64,000 nt of DNA from assembly GCA_033980235.1 (NCBI GenBank), contig CM067067.1, positions 3,215,001-3,279,000 of the forward strand, given 5' to 3'. Source of the DNA: Diadema setosum (Eukaryota > Echinodermata > Echinoidea > Diadematoida > Diadematidae). Of the stretch, positions 50,175 to 62,140 are shown piece after piece. Made by a program: the position numbers and the translations under genes. Under the pieces are notes generated by a model. The model ran no database searches. It was given only the letters and a program-made list of their open reading frames with translations, and was not told the DNA's origin. Numbering within the stretch: position 1 is the first letter of the stretch; every line of letters begins with the position of its first letter.

Positions 50175-50197
50175 CGCGAAAATTTCCACTTTTACAG
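50175..50197 (-). repeat. Right terminal inverted repeat of the transposon
   Basis: Inverse of the left TIR, identical over 23 bp, followed by TA. Immediately inside it the 15-mer GTGGAAATTTTCGCG (minus strand) is repeated after a 2-nt gap, so this end carries two potential transposase-binding units. Confidence 0.9.
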
Positions 50198-51295
50198 TAT
50201 GTGCAATGACACATAGGGCTCATTGTTAATGTTGCAGTAATTGCTGATCTGTAGAAAGATACAAATGATATCTGTCTCCAATTACATATAGGACCTAAGT
50301 CAGATTATGAGACATCGGTGATAGGCTAGTGAGCAATCGAAAATATGGCAGTGTGAACAGTGGAACAGTGTTAGTTATGGACAAGTTTGAAGAACATTTA
50401 CTTGACTGGTTTGTTAAGCCCCGCTCTTGACAAGTTGCTGGAAAAATTTAAATAGTTTAGTTTCATATTCTGTTCATTCAATAGTCCTTTTTTTTTTTTT
50501 TTTAAACTGAAGATTCCAGGGGGTCTAATTTCAGGCTGCAGCTAGGAGTATTATAACATGTAATTCATCCCACGGAATCATCTGGTCTTATCAGATCCCA
50601 GCTAGGAGTAATATGAAATCTAATTTATCTCACAGATTCTTCTTGGAGACAATTTTCTCCCTCACATACTAGACACACCTGGAAGTGTGGGGATACAAGT
50701 AGGTTAGGTTCATCAGCTACGGAGACGATGTAAAAGGTACAATATTCATGTCTTTTGAAGGCTGGAATTATTCCTTGCACACAACTGAGCTATTGGGTTT
50801 TCTATGACAATAGTTTATTACACCAGGGAGGGTTTGCATTATGGTAATGGAGACCTTCATTAGTACTGTTGAAATGTGAAAATAATTCCTTGTGAAGTGG
50901 AGGTTCTAAGGACAGGCATGAATTTAGTTCTGTTGCATGCTTGGAATGCCTGTACGTCCCAAAGACTGAACAAAAGTTTTGATGGAAAAAGAGAGCTGCT
51001 GCTTCTAATCAGTAGGTATGTAATCACATCAATGTCACTGTTGATTTGTTAAAATCAGTTCCACTTAAAATTTATGTCACCCTTACGTATCTAGATGGAA
51101 TGTCTTGAATTTGGCTTTTCTTTTTTCTGTCAATGTGCATCAACTTGTAAAGTAGAGGACGTTGTATGGTGCTATCAACTTGCAGTTCCGTGACTTTGAG
51201 CTGAGTGAAGATAATTTCTAAATTGTAAATTGTAAATTTTTAAGTTTAAGATTAAATTTCACATGAAGCTCCACCAGCAAATGTTGTAACGTATA
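50198..51295. other. AT-rich non-coding stretch
   Basis: No gene supported. Contains a T16 tract near 50488 and two related short segments around 50543 and 50600 (CAGCTAGGAGTA...ATCTCACAG/CATCCCACGG). Confidence 0.45.
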
Positions 51296-51827
<532 letters not shown>

Positions 51828-53127
51828 TTACTCTTTTTCTTCATTTAGGCAGGATGTACTATCATGGGGAGTGGGGGTAGGCAAAAAAAAAAAGAGCCAG
51901 GAGACCAACAAAAAAAGAAAAAGAAAAAAGGGGGGCTTAATGTCTGGAAGGTGAGTAAAGATGGGTCTTTCGTGGTAGAGGGCCAGTTTTTCATTAAGCA
52001 GCAATCTGTATTATTCATCAGGCTGATGCAGAGATGAATCCGTATTGAAAGCTGAGGTTGCTGGACAAGACAAAATGAAAAATGAGAGGACGGCTAATAT
52101 GCCCCACCCATCACCCACATCTCACCCTTCTCTCCCCCCCCCCCCCCCCCCCAAGCTAAATTAGGTTACCTCACCTCCGAGTTAATCAATACACTTACTA
52201 CACCTCGCTGAGGGAAAAGGTCAGAGAAAGAGAAATATTTTTCTGATCTAACGAAGTGCTCTGCTGTGATTGTGAAAAAACACGTAGTGGGGTAGAATAT
52301 AGCAAGGGCTTTAAACTCCCAGTTGAAAATGTTGAAGCTAGATCCCCTGCGGACAGTAAATTGGCAATAATGCAATTATTGCATTGCAGACGAACCCATT
52401 GCTGGGCGCTAAGGCCCTGTACTCTCTCCAATATGGAGCAGCGAGGTGCAGCCACGGTAGTAGGCCCAGGCCATTGTGCCAGCTCAGTCCGTTAGGGGGC
52501 TCCCTGCCGAAAATTAACGGCTGCCGCAGTCATCACTCATTTCCAAACTCAGGTTTCAGGAGACGTCGCCACAGCGGTTGTACGTTGCCGCCTACGTTAG
52601 ATCACAGCCAACAATCAGGATTAACTCTGAACCTGCCAACAGCTCAGGATCCCCCACCAAATTAATCACCCACACCACTGCCAAAGGAGCAGGTATTTTG
52701 AGTCTGGTAGTGGTGGCATACTTCTATGCAATCAATATGAAAGGGAAATTGAATGTAAACTGATAAATTCCTCTTGATTTGGGCAGGGAAGCTACTGAGA
52801 ATGGTGCATGTTACTCATATAACTCATCCTGCTGCATGAAACCATAAATTTGTGTATCACTTTCAAAGCTACTCGAGGGATATTCTCAATACCTAGTGTT
52901 TATGTATGTGGGTACATGTAACTGATTTATTCTTTCTTGATGTATGCAGTCATCCATCACGTATGACACACTTCTCCAGGAATTTTAGCACACATTGCAT
53001 CTGATAGACTCTTTCTTCCCCCCCCCCTTTCTTTTTGCCCAATACAGCACACTTATTCCATCACATACAAGTGAAAAAACCATGATCTGTATTATGGAAA
53101 CAATGCACTTAGGAAGCATGCTATGTA
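51828..53127. other. Non-coding stretch
   Basis: No gene supported. Contains A-rich purine tracts (51880-51935) and a C19 run (52134-52152). 52380-52680 is GC-richer with short open frames but no consistent splice sites. Confidence 0.4.
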
Positions 53128-53337
53128 CTGTAAAACACAAAGTTTTTCATGGCATGAAATTTTCTAGAATTGGAGTGGACAGCCATTTTCGCAGCATAAA
53201 ATTTTCACTGGCTGCTTTTGACATTCAGTGCCTGATAGTGTAGACAAGAACTTTCGTGTGCATTTTAATTTTGCGAATCTTGGCTCTCGCAAATTTGACG
53301 GAATAAAAAAGCACACCATCATTCCTTGTTTTTACAG
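53128..53337. mobile_element. TA-flanked MITE, CTGTAAAAC-end family
   Basis: Left end CTGTAAAACACAAAGTTTTTC after TA (53126-53127). Right end ...CCTTGTTTTTACAG. The internal GTGTGCATTTTAATTTTGCGA and CTTGGCTCTCGCAAA match 41104-41258. About 210 bp, non-coding; the right boundary could instead be ATACAG about 10 bp further on. Confidence 0.5.
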
Positions 53338-54424
53338 TTTATACAGTATGTGGTATCATGGGATGAAGGAATATTGTCTCGTTAGTGGTATGGAAGAATG
53401 GAAGCATGCCTTTGTAAATGGAAAGAAGAAATGGGAGAAGTATCACAAGATGACCTGTTACTGGTATGGAAAAATGGGAAAAATATAGAAAATATAGGCC
53501 TATTCAGTAATATGGAGGACAAGGAAAATGATAACAACCTGCCCTAGAAATAAATGATATGTAGGACTGTGTAGTGCACCAGGGTTGTGGGATGATGATC
53601 CTTTCCATTGCTCTGTATTCATCTCAGTTCTCTTGTACATGCCAGGACTTGAATAAAGAATATCGTCTACATCCTCTCAGCAGCTGTGATGTCTTTGCCG
53701 TACTTGGACCGCTTTTACCTTTCGGTAAATGTCAAGTTGAAATTTTCGTAGAATTAAGACGCTGATGTTGTCTGCTAATTGGCTCTTGTGCATCCCTCTA
53801 ACATTCATGAAATTCATGCAACACTTTGTTGTATGTTCATTACGTCTTTGAGTAAGCGTTTGCCGTCATGTTCATCTCGAGATATTGGTGATTCAAAGGC
53901 CTCTGGCTCTTGCACAGTCATTAGGATGTATAATCAGCCAACATGCTAAAAGAAGAAGCATGTTTCTTACCCTTTAGTCGCAATATACTGCAGTAATGAT
54001 CGTTTGAAGCTTGCTGGATGCAGGCATGCACTGTATGCCGATTTTACTTTGTTTTTCAATTCAAGATTCAGAAGAGGAAAACAAATGTACAACTCGTACA
54101 CAAAGATTTTTAATATAAATACAGATTAAAGCCAGTAGTCATTTGCTATAATATTGAATGGTTATTTAATATACTAGAACACATGAATTGTATGTATAGG
54201 CCTATTAACACACAGACACACATGTGTGTTTTTGTGTGTGTAGAGAGAGGAAAGTACAGATGACATTTCTTTCACCTATGTTATACACATATACATACAC
54301 TGGACACACACACACACACACGCACACACACACTCACACACACACACAAAGTTTCGTTCTGACAATGCTCTTAAACTTTAGCCCTTAAAGATTAGCTCAA
54401 AGTTTCATACTTCAGTGATTTATA
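53338..54424. other. AT-rich non-coding stretch with CA repeats
   Basis: No gene supported. An interrupted CA repeat lies at 54304-54349. Confidence 0.45.
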
Positions 54425-54521
54425 GTGTAAACATGAACTTTCACAAGCACTTAGATTTAGTGAATCTTGGCATACAGAATTAATTGTGAAATTAAAATGC
54501 ATGTGAACATATGTTTTTCAG
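54425..54521. mobile_element. 97-bp palindromic MITE, CTGTAAAAC-end family
   Basis: GTGTAAACATGAACTTTCAC at the left is mirrored by the inverse of CTGAAAAACATATGTTCACA at the right, between TA dinucleotides. GTGAATCTTGGC in the middle matches the other family members. Small enough to be almost wholly hairpin-forming. Confidence 0.5.
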
Positions 54522-56163
54522 TATATTGCATGAGGGAGGTATTTTCTCGCTTTGGGTTAAAAAATAATTTGCTGTTTGATTGAATCCTTATCAAGTGGCA
54601 TGGCCCTGGCTGGTGTCAGAACCTCATCAAACCAGTGACCTCATACTGACACGCTCACTTGAGGCAAATGTGTCTCAGGAAGGTTTGACAGAGAAGAGGA
54701 GAAGGCAGTAGATAGGTAGATAGATAGTGAAGGAGCAAGAGGGAGAGGGGATAGATAGATAGAGGAAAGGAGGAGAGGAAAGGAAGAGAGAATGGAAGAA
54801 ATGGGTGGGGTTAGGGAGATAATCTTTGCTACAACATAGTAATATCTTCTGGTGTTAACTTCTGGCTGGGAGGAAGCAGCTTGGGGGCGCTACCCACAAG
54901 AGGAGCCCGCTGGAACACGCAGGCAAGCAATTAGCATTGAGTGTTTAGGTTTTCTGAGGTAACGAGGGTCAGGTAGGAGGTGATGTGTATAAACATTCCT
55001 CCATGGCGAGAGATTGTTTTGGCAGCAGAGGCAAATAACCTCAAAGTCCTCATTTCTGTCCGGACATCAAATGATGGAGAGATGCATATACGAGGTGAAT
55101 ATGAGAAATAACTGTCATGTGGAGCGTTGCCTGGGGCGATCTTCTTCGCACTTCATATTTCAGCTTGAAAACACTTATCTGACACATAAGATGCTCTGTG
55201 GCTAAGATCTAACCGATGTTGTCATATGCTTGAATGTTGGGACAGGGTAGAGTTACCACACCATTAATGCAATGGAGAGAAAAAAAGACTGTACTAACAT
55301 GGTAGCATGACAACAGACTGTAGAAGCTGAAGCCTTGGCTAGTTTTGACAAGAGTTCTACATGAATGAGCACAATCACATCAAGGTAACATGGCTTGAAG
55401 ATTTACTTTAAGGATGCTCTCGGTGGAAGTCATGTACCTCTGCCATTTTCACAAACCTTTTTGGCGTGGAAAATGTATGGTACTCACAGTCTCCAGAAAA
55501 TAGTGTTTTGTGATATTTTCGAGAGGACCATAAGATATTTTGATTATAGATAATTAAATGATCCATTCACATAAATTTTATATCTGAAATTTGATGTCGG
55601 ACCCCCCATATTTCAAAGAAAGGTTATATTTTTGTGGCGGAATTGGGCAGCTAAAATTTAAAATTGAGTTTTTTATTCCCTTTTATTCTGGGTCACTACA
55701 TTTCCTTTTTTTTTTTGACCACCAAATTCCAGATTCAAAGATTTTAGTTGCCTGAACAGGCCACCATAGAAAAATGTTTATGTCGAGCCCTGGACTAGTA
55801 CTTACTAGCATGTTGCTTTTATGTAGGGTTAAGTTGCTGGTTTCCCCAGGGAAGTTCACCTCCCTGGTATTCCACAACCCCCATATTGAGCTTATTGTCT
55901 ATTGGACAGCAAGCAATTATGTGCTCTGACATTCAGCACTGAGATGTTACACAGAAAAATCTGCCATCTTGATAATAATACAATTTGCATCAATCTTTCT
56001 TTTTTTCTTTTTTTTTGAGGGGGGGGGGGGGGAGTGGGTATGATATTTTCTTTGACACTGAAAATTCAGAGAGTTGTTTTCTTGGGTGGGGGCAAGCTAA
56101 AAAAACTTAATCAACCTTCTTCTTGTTACCTGCTATGAATAATGTGCTGTCATTTACTTCCAG
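54522..56163. other. Non-coding stretch
   Basis: No gene supported. GATA units mixed with GGAGA-rich DNA lie at 54705-54790. A G14 tract stands at 56019-56032. Confidence 0.4.
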
Positions 56164-56281
56164 GAGAGTTTTTGAGGTTGGCAAATCAAGCTTCAGTAGG
56201 AGGAGAAGAATCACAAGAAGACCATCAAAGATTGTAAATGGTCAAACCGGCAATGGACAGCAGAGCAAACAGTGTGACTAA
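56164..56281 (+). CDS. Possible terminal coding exon, protein unknown
   Basis: A good acceptor (TGTCATTTACTTCCAG ending at 56163) is followed, in phase 1, by 38 codons and a TAA. The translation starts RVFEVGKSSFSRRRRITR and ends NGQQSKQCD. The arginine-rich centre could be a basic patch or chance. No poly(A) signal or upstream partner exon was identified. Confidence 0.2.
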
Positions 56282-56643
56282 TTACAATTTATTTCATGCC
56301 TTGAGACATGTATCATGTTCCTGGATTTGTTTGGGGAGAGTTGTTTACAATTTCATGCCATCAGGGATGGAAATGGATAATCAGCAATATGTTTTATGAC
56401 AGCCAAGGTCACAAAAGTGAATTTATAGCTGATGCAACTCAACTTAAAAAATAGCAGGGCTCCCTCTTCAAAACTTACCTATCAATTTTCAAAACCTTTT
56501 CTTTTTTCCCCCTCCTTCTCCTAGTCTTTGGGGGCGTGTGAGAAGGGATTTATGCGTACCATTGCTCCTCAGGACAGGAGCCAAGTTCTGTCCTGATTCC
56601 AGCAAGAGATTGTTTTTCACTTTTTCGCTGACCCCTCTCTCAC

Positions 56644-56733
56644 CTGTGGAATGACAGACGTCCGAACATTTGTTTGAGGGGAGGCACAGGTTGCGACAGC
56701 ACCCAGAAGTGTGTGACACATTGCTTGCTGCAT
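56644..56733 (-). CDS. Possible first coding exon, protein unknown
   Basis: On the minus strand an ATG at 56733 opens 30 codons (MQQAMCHTLLGAVATCASP then QTNVRTSVIPQ) ending at a strong donor, CCACAG/GTGAGAG. The region is GC-richer than its surroundings. The frame has a stop a few codons upstream, consistent with a start here. It lies 1.5 kb downstream, on the same strand, of the better candidate at 58271-58615. No connection is shown. Confidence 0.2.
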
Positions 56734-58270
56734 AGGATGTGTCTTCAGCACAGCACCATTAACTCAGCAGGCGCTGAAATGTGCAGGTTTTCTGGCAGAA
56801 GGTCATTGGCGAGCATCTCTTGTTGAGGCCTTATGCGGCTGATACCAGTCTGTTATGCTTAGGCACAGTCATAATATCGATAGATTTGATTTGACTTGTA
56901 TCATGCAATTATCTCTGTCATTGGTTCATTCTCTAGATTGAATCCTAACCTGATTAGGTTTTGTTTACCTTATGAGAGTTCATGAAAGCTGTATTTTGGT
57001 ACATACCTTCATGTAGCACACCAGTTATAATCTCAGTAATGCCTTTATTTTTTCATGTTTTTTTCTAAGTGCACTGTCATTCCTCACCCATTGGTTCCAT
57101 AACAAACAGACCTCTGTTGTGCAGCCTGTAGGTTTTATGCAATATATGTATTCAACATGCCATTCTTTGCTACATTGTATGTCAGGCAAGTTTGGCAGAA
57201 ACAAACAAGTTTGCAGTTTCTAGAACACTCTACGAGAGCATGAAAACAATTTGATTGGTTTATAAAATCTCTGTCACTGGCTGGACTCAAATTGTAGCAC
57301 CCCAGCCCCCGAGGATCCTTGCCGGAATTACCTGACCATGAAATTACATCTGTTGCCTTCCTCACTTCTCCGTCCCATTTCTTTCCATGAAATTACATTA
57401 TATGTGATATATTCCTTGTGCGTTTGCTGCCTCGTGAGAAAAAACAGCTTCACATAACCAACATCATCAGCGGGCATCGAGAGAATTTATGCCGAGACCA
57501 GTGATAAACTCTGGACAGTTGTATGCCAGAGTCATGCCACCAAATTCTTGGCATAGCTCATGAAGGGGTGGCCTGGCATTTCCTCTAGTGTTTGAGGATG
57601 AACATTTGATGATGTCATCCATATGCAGAGCCTGTGTTCCTCCATTCACAGAGATTTTTTTTTTTTTTTTAAATTTCACCCGAAAAGAGAGTCATTGGGC
57701 TCGTCAGATGCATGAGTCGCTTATTCTTCCTGATTTGATGTATGTAACTTTGGTGCAGTTTGGACACCAATGTCAGATGACTGGAAGGCAGTAATGCATT
57801 TGAAACCTTTCAGTGATTGAACTGGTTGTGTATTAGTTGAAAGGAGATACCAAATGTATGAATGACTGGAGCCGTGGAGCCGTTTTCGGATGGAATTAAT
57901 GATGATTCATATGCGGCAATATTTTTCTGCATTTTTTTATTTTTTCATTTATATTTATTTATTTATTCATTTATTTATTTATTTATTTATTTTTTTTTTT
58001 TTGGGGGGGACAATGTGTTGAATTAACTGACTGTTTTTGAACAAAATTTACAGTTAACTAGACATTGTGATTATATCTTAAAGGGTAAAGAGGGGTAGTG
58101 AGATGGATAGATAATACAAGTAGGTAGAGCGAGGGTGGGGTAGGGTTTGAAATTACACATTTCCTCAAGCAGTGGCTTGAACATTCATGTATTGTTTAAA
58201 TGAAGTCCATGTACAGTCAGTACCACTGGTGCTGAAATGTAGATGACCACCAATTATCCTGATGCTTCAC
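56734..58270. other. Non-coding stretch
   Basis: No gene supported. Contains T14 at 57657-57670 and an ATTT/TTTA repeat (57947-58003). Confidence 0.4.
57947..58003. repeat. (TTTA)n microsatellite with T tail
   Basis: About ten TTTA units, partly interrupted, running into T12. Confidence 0.9.
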
Positions 58271-58615
58271 CAGGAGAACTGAGTTTGTCATAGTCCCAAG
58301 CGAGCAATTTGGTGTCATCTCCAAGAGCAATAACAGTCATGTATGTGAGAGAAAATTCTGTTGCTTGTTTGGATTTAGTATGGAATAGTGGTTGCCCTTC
58401 TACAGTCGTGATACACTGGGCACAATAGCCAGTGAGATCTAACTGCACTTTGGAGTGAGCTTTCTGCCTGGGATAATAGTGCTGACGTATATGTGATGGC
58501 ACATTACCCATGAAAATAAGCACATTTGGATTTGCAACGACAAAAGACTGCAGGGAGTGTAACTCACTGATTTTTTTTCCTGTAGCCAAATTTTGCCTGT
58601 TATCGTTGTAAAAAT
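58271..58615 (-). CDS. Best host exon candidate, protein unknown
   Basis: A 345-bp segment (115 codons, phase 1 at both ends) on the minus strand follows a pyrimidine-rich acceptor (CTTTCTTTTTACAAG) and ends at CCTG/GTGAAG. It lies inside a 235-codon open frame (58254-58961), long for this AT-rich DNA. The translation includes SFVVANPNVLIFMGNVPSH, YCAQCITTVEGQPLFHTK and ALGDDTKLLAWDYDKLSS. Alternating hydrophobic strands ending in LLAWDYD are reminiscent of a beta-propeller blade, which is a weak inference. I do not recognise the family. The part of the frame upstream of 58616 looks less protein-like, so I trim to the splice sites; an uninterrupted exon up to 58961 is the alternative. Confidence 0.4.
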
Positions 58616-58961
58616 CTTGTAAAAAGAAAGACACACAGCTTATCCAGTGTACATACATGATCTGCATTTCAGATTGAAAGGTCATGAATCCAGTCATTTG
58701 AATAAGAATAAAGTCGTCTTTTATCAAGCTCTTCGTAGAGCCAAGAGAAATTGTCATTGACAGTGAAACACGAGACATGGCCAACGATGGTTGTTCGTTT
58801 ATGAGCTCGGCATGCGATTGCCATCTCTCGGAGTGATTTTGAGCAACTCGTCGTCGGATCTGGTGGCCCGCGCCACGGCTGTGCGCTGACCTTGAGTTCC
58901 TCTCTGTCGGTATGTCTAGTTCTTTCCTCTTCGTCTTATCGTCCTGCATCGCTCTGGGCAA

Positions 58962-61251
58962 AATGACGGGGCCCTTGTGAGACGGTCTTCATCCCGACAT
59001 CCCGGCAAGTATTGAATGTCCCCGACTGCTCATAATGGTGGTATTTAATGCAGATAATGCCGACACTTGGTCACTCGATACGTTAAAGCATCTCCCTTGT
59101 CCCAACATTCTCCTCTGAACTACTGATAAGGGTGGAAAATGCAGACATGTTTGGGATTGTCTCAGCATGATAGAGTCCTGCATATCTTTCACAAATTTTG
59201 TCGGTTGTAAATTTGGTAGCTTGAGCAGAATTTACGGTAACTCATAGCTGAATAGTTTACCACTTTGTGTGATTTGAGTGACGATTGGCACAAAAAAAAC
59301 CCTGTAGTGTTGTACACACTATCCAAAGTCCCTGACACAGAAATGGTTAGATATGTTAAAAAGTGTTGTAGGAGATGCCAGTGTAAATTTGGGTATATAT
59401 GTATTATTTAGTGAAATCTCAACAATAGAGGGAGCTATACTTCTCTTTGAATTTTGAAAGGCAGATCTGTCTAGAATCAGAAAAGTGGCAAATGCCAGCT
59501 CATTTTTACATATACTTTGATTTCTCACGGACCACTTTACTAAGACGTGCTATTACAAATGCATACTTCCAAATAAGGGTTTTCCCCAACTTCCACAAAG
59601 ATATGCTCAGCATGACAAATGATAGTGCATGCACAGTGTCTTCAAACCAAAATTTGAAATCAACCATTCCCTTGATATGATAGATTTAGGAAATGTTAAA
59701 TACCCTATCCCCCCCCCCAAAAAAAAAAAGAAAGAAAGAAAGGAAGAGAAGAAATGGACTCTTCCTTTAGAACTGTATTTTGTTTTTGTTAATAGCATCC
59801 CTCCTTTGCCTTTCTTCCTTAGGATCTGGGGTAGGCTCAATCTAGAATAAAATAACCAATGGTCAAAACATATTCATAGGTCTAGTGGATTCTGCATTTG
59901 TGGGAAAATATGAAGAAAAACAGGTACCTACTTTGAGGATTTGTTTTTCTCGAAGGATGGAATGCCATATGTGGATATTTTTCTGGAATTGGATGTTCTG
60001 TATTGAATAAGGGAAAGGATAGACTTTCCTTCTTTTCTGTAATAGTACTACATTGTCTAATGTAATTTCATAGCCTAATAGAGTTGATTGAAATTAGTAT
60101 GAATCTCTTTGTCTATAATTTCTACTTGCCCTATGTCTCTGTCTTGGGTGTCCACCATATGCTTTAAAAAATTAGATACATCCTTTGTCTGTGTTCACTC
60201 AAAGCCCTGTGATTACCCTACACTTGCTTGCCATTGAAAATTGAGGGATGGGGGGGGGGGGGGGGGGTTAGACAGTTATTTTCTTTGATTTAGCTGGCAC
60301 AGATGCAGACAGCCCAGCTGCAAACATGCCGCACACTCACAAATCCCAAGCCACATGTTCAGCTACAGAGTCTGAATGGTAAGTATTGATTAGTTGGTTT
60401 AAAGGGCCTAATCAATATGGACCGTGGACTCGGATCTCTCTGCCTTTCAGTGCAGACTCTGAATATGAAAGTGTAACCCATGCCCCCCCCCCCCCCCCCC
60501 CGAAAAACAAGAAAAAAAAAAAGCACAGGTGCCAAATCACCAGTTTTCACACACATCATTGATTTGCTCCCAATCTGGTATAGGCAGTTTGTGAATGGCT
60601 TAGCAAGCAGAGCATTGTGTATGCAAGTTAGTATGCACATGGGTACTATGCACATGAAAATTGTGTTTGGTTGAACATTACAGTTCAAATGTCGCCATTC
60701 TTAGTCTGGTGCTTTTTGCCTGTATCCCAACTAAACTGAACTATCTGGTTGATTGGAGTCTGTATTTACTCTCCTCCAGATGTTCTAGAAATTGGATATG
60801 GATTTGTTTTATCAGATGTTAGCATTGATATGTCTGGCTGTCAGTAGAACAATGATCAATATAGTTACACCTCCAGACATAACGGCGCTGATGATATGTT
60901 TGGTCAGTGGAGAATGCAGTGCTTGTTAAATACAGGTGTGATTTTCTATCATGTATTTTAGACCGAATATATCAATGTCAATTCTAGGAATTTTGAAAAA
61001 AGTGAAACCATATCTGTGTGATTCTTGAGGCATAATGTTCATGTAAAAATGTCAGAAAAAATTTTGATTTCTTAGCTTGCTAATGACTATGTAGAATTCA
61101 TCATGCCTATAACATGTAATATGATCTGCAATGATTTGCACACATCTAAGAATTAATGTCTTCCTGCAGAAGAACACTAGAGCAATTTACAGTTGAGACT
61201 TACAGTGCTAACAAATCTGTCATATTAGAAATGTGAGCATACCTTTGGAGA
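58962..61251. other. Non-coding stretch with opposed G and C runs
   Basis: No gene supported. A G18 run (60250-60267) and a C19 run (60483-60501) lie 215 bp apart in inverted orientation. 58840-59110 is GC-richer. Confidence 0.4.
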
Positions 61252-61656
61252 GATTGATAAATAGATAGATAAAAGATAAATAGATAGATAGGTAGATAGA
61301 TAGATAGATTGATGGATAGATAGATGGATAGATAGATGGAGAGATATATAGATAGATAGATAAAAAGATAGAGATATAGATGGATAGATAGATGGATATA
61401 AGAGATGAATAGATAGATAGATGAATATGTATAAATAGATGGATAGATAGATGGATGGATAGATATAGATAGATGGATATAAGAGATGAATAGATAGATG
61501 AATATGTATAAATAGATGGATAGATAGATCGATGGATAGATATAGATAGATGGATAAATAGATAGAAAGATAAATGGATAGATACATGCACAGATATATA
61601 GATAGATACATGGGTAGATATATAGAGAGATGAATAAATAGATAGACAGACAGATA
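61252..61656. repeat. (GATA)n array, left part
   Basis: About 400 bp of TAGA/GATA and GATG units, with a higher-order repeat of about 81 bp (GGATATAAGAGATGAATAG recurs at 61394 and 61475). It is interrupted on the right by the transposon at 61657. Confidence 0.95.
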
Positions 61657-62095
61657 CAGTTGAACCTCTGGTATCCGGACAAGTCGGGACAGGGGCTCAT
61701 CCGGATAAGGGATTTGGCCGGATACGGGAGACTCAATGCTTTACATGTACATATACATACACATGTACTGAGGAAGGTAGCCCATTGTAGTACCACATGT
61801 AGTAATGTGTATACTGCAACCTTTTCATTGTTACACTCAGTAACAGACCCCAAAATAGAGGTTCATGTTTGCAAGAATGAAATCATTTTCTTTTATAAAT
61901 TCTTGGGATGATTTACCTAAATAATTATTAAGAAATGTATCAAGTATATGTAATTCATTGTGTTTGTGTAGGAGATCTCAAGGAGATGGGAATCCCCCTT
62001 TCCTCCCGTAATTATTAAAAAAAATCACAGCGAGATTGCGTCCGTATAATAGAGAGATCCGGATAAAGGGAGGCCGGATAAGAGAGGTTCAACTG
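61657..62095. mobile_element. Tigger-type MITE inserted in a GATA array
   Basis: Starts CAGTTGAACCTCTGGTATCC and ends with the inverse of CAGTTGAACCTCTCTTATCC. TA stands on both sides (61655-61656, 62096-62097). These ends closely resemble the known Tigger/pogo CAGTTGAACC termini. Several internal CCGGATAAG-type repeats lie near both ends. At 439 bp there is no transposase. GATA repeats continue on both sides, so the element jumped into a pre-existing microsatellite. Confidence 0.8.
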
Positions 62096-62140
62096 TAGAT
62101 CAATGGATTGATAGATAGATGAATAGATAGATAGATGAGC
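62096..62140. repeat. (GATA)n array, right part
   Basis: Short continuation of the GATA array (TAGATCAATGGATTGATAGA...), separated from the main array by the Tigger-type MITE. Confidence 0.85.

Larger units (their letters stand above)
46770..50197 (-). mobile_element. Complete pogo/Tigger-like DNA transposon
   Basis: A 3.4-kb element is bounded by perfect 23-bp terminal inverted repeats starting CTGTAAAAGTGGAAATTTTC, with TA on both sides (46768-46769 and 50198-50199), as expected for Tc1/mariner-pogo target duplication. The transposase gene is intact and is read from the right end. The right end repeats GTGGAAATTTTCGCG in tandem, giving a second copy just inside the TIR. Both subterminal zones are packed with TTCGCG motifs. 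The 1.5 kb beyond the transposase stop has no convincing gene; its first half (46930-47460) is unusually rich in GTAC. CpG density is much higher than in flanking DNA. Perfect TIRs plus an unbroken gene suggest a young insertion, which is inference. Confidence 0.85.

Noticed and set aside
61200..61853. 217-codon minus-strand frame of Ile/Tyr/Leu/Ser repeats
   Set aside because: Translation of the GATA microsatellite.
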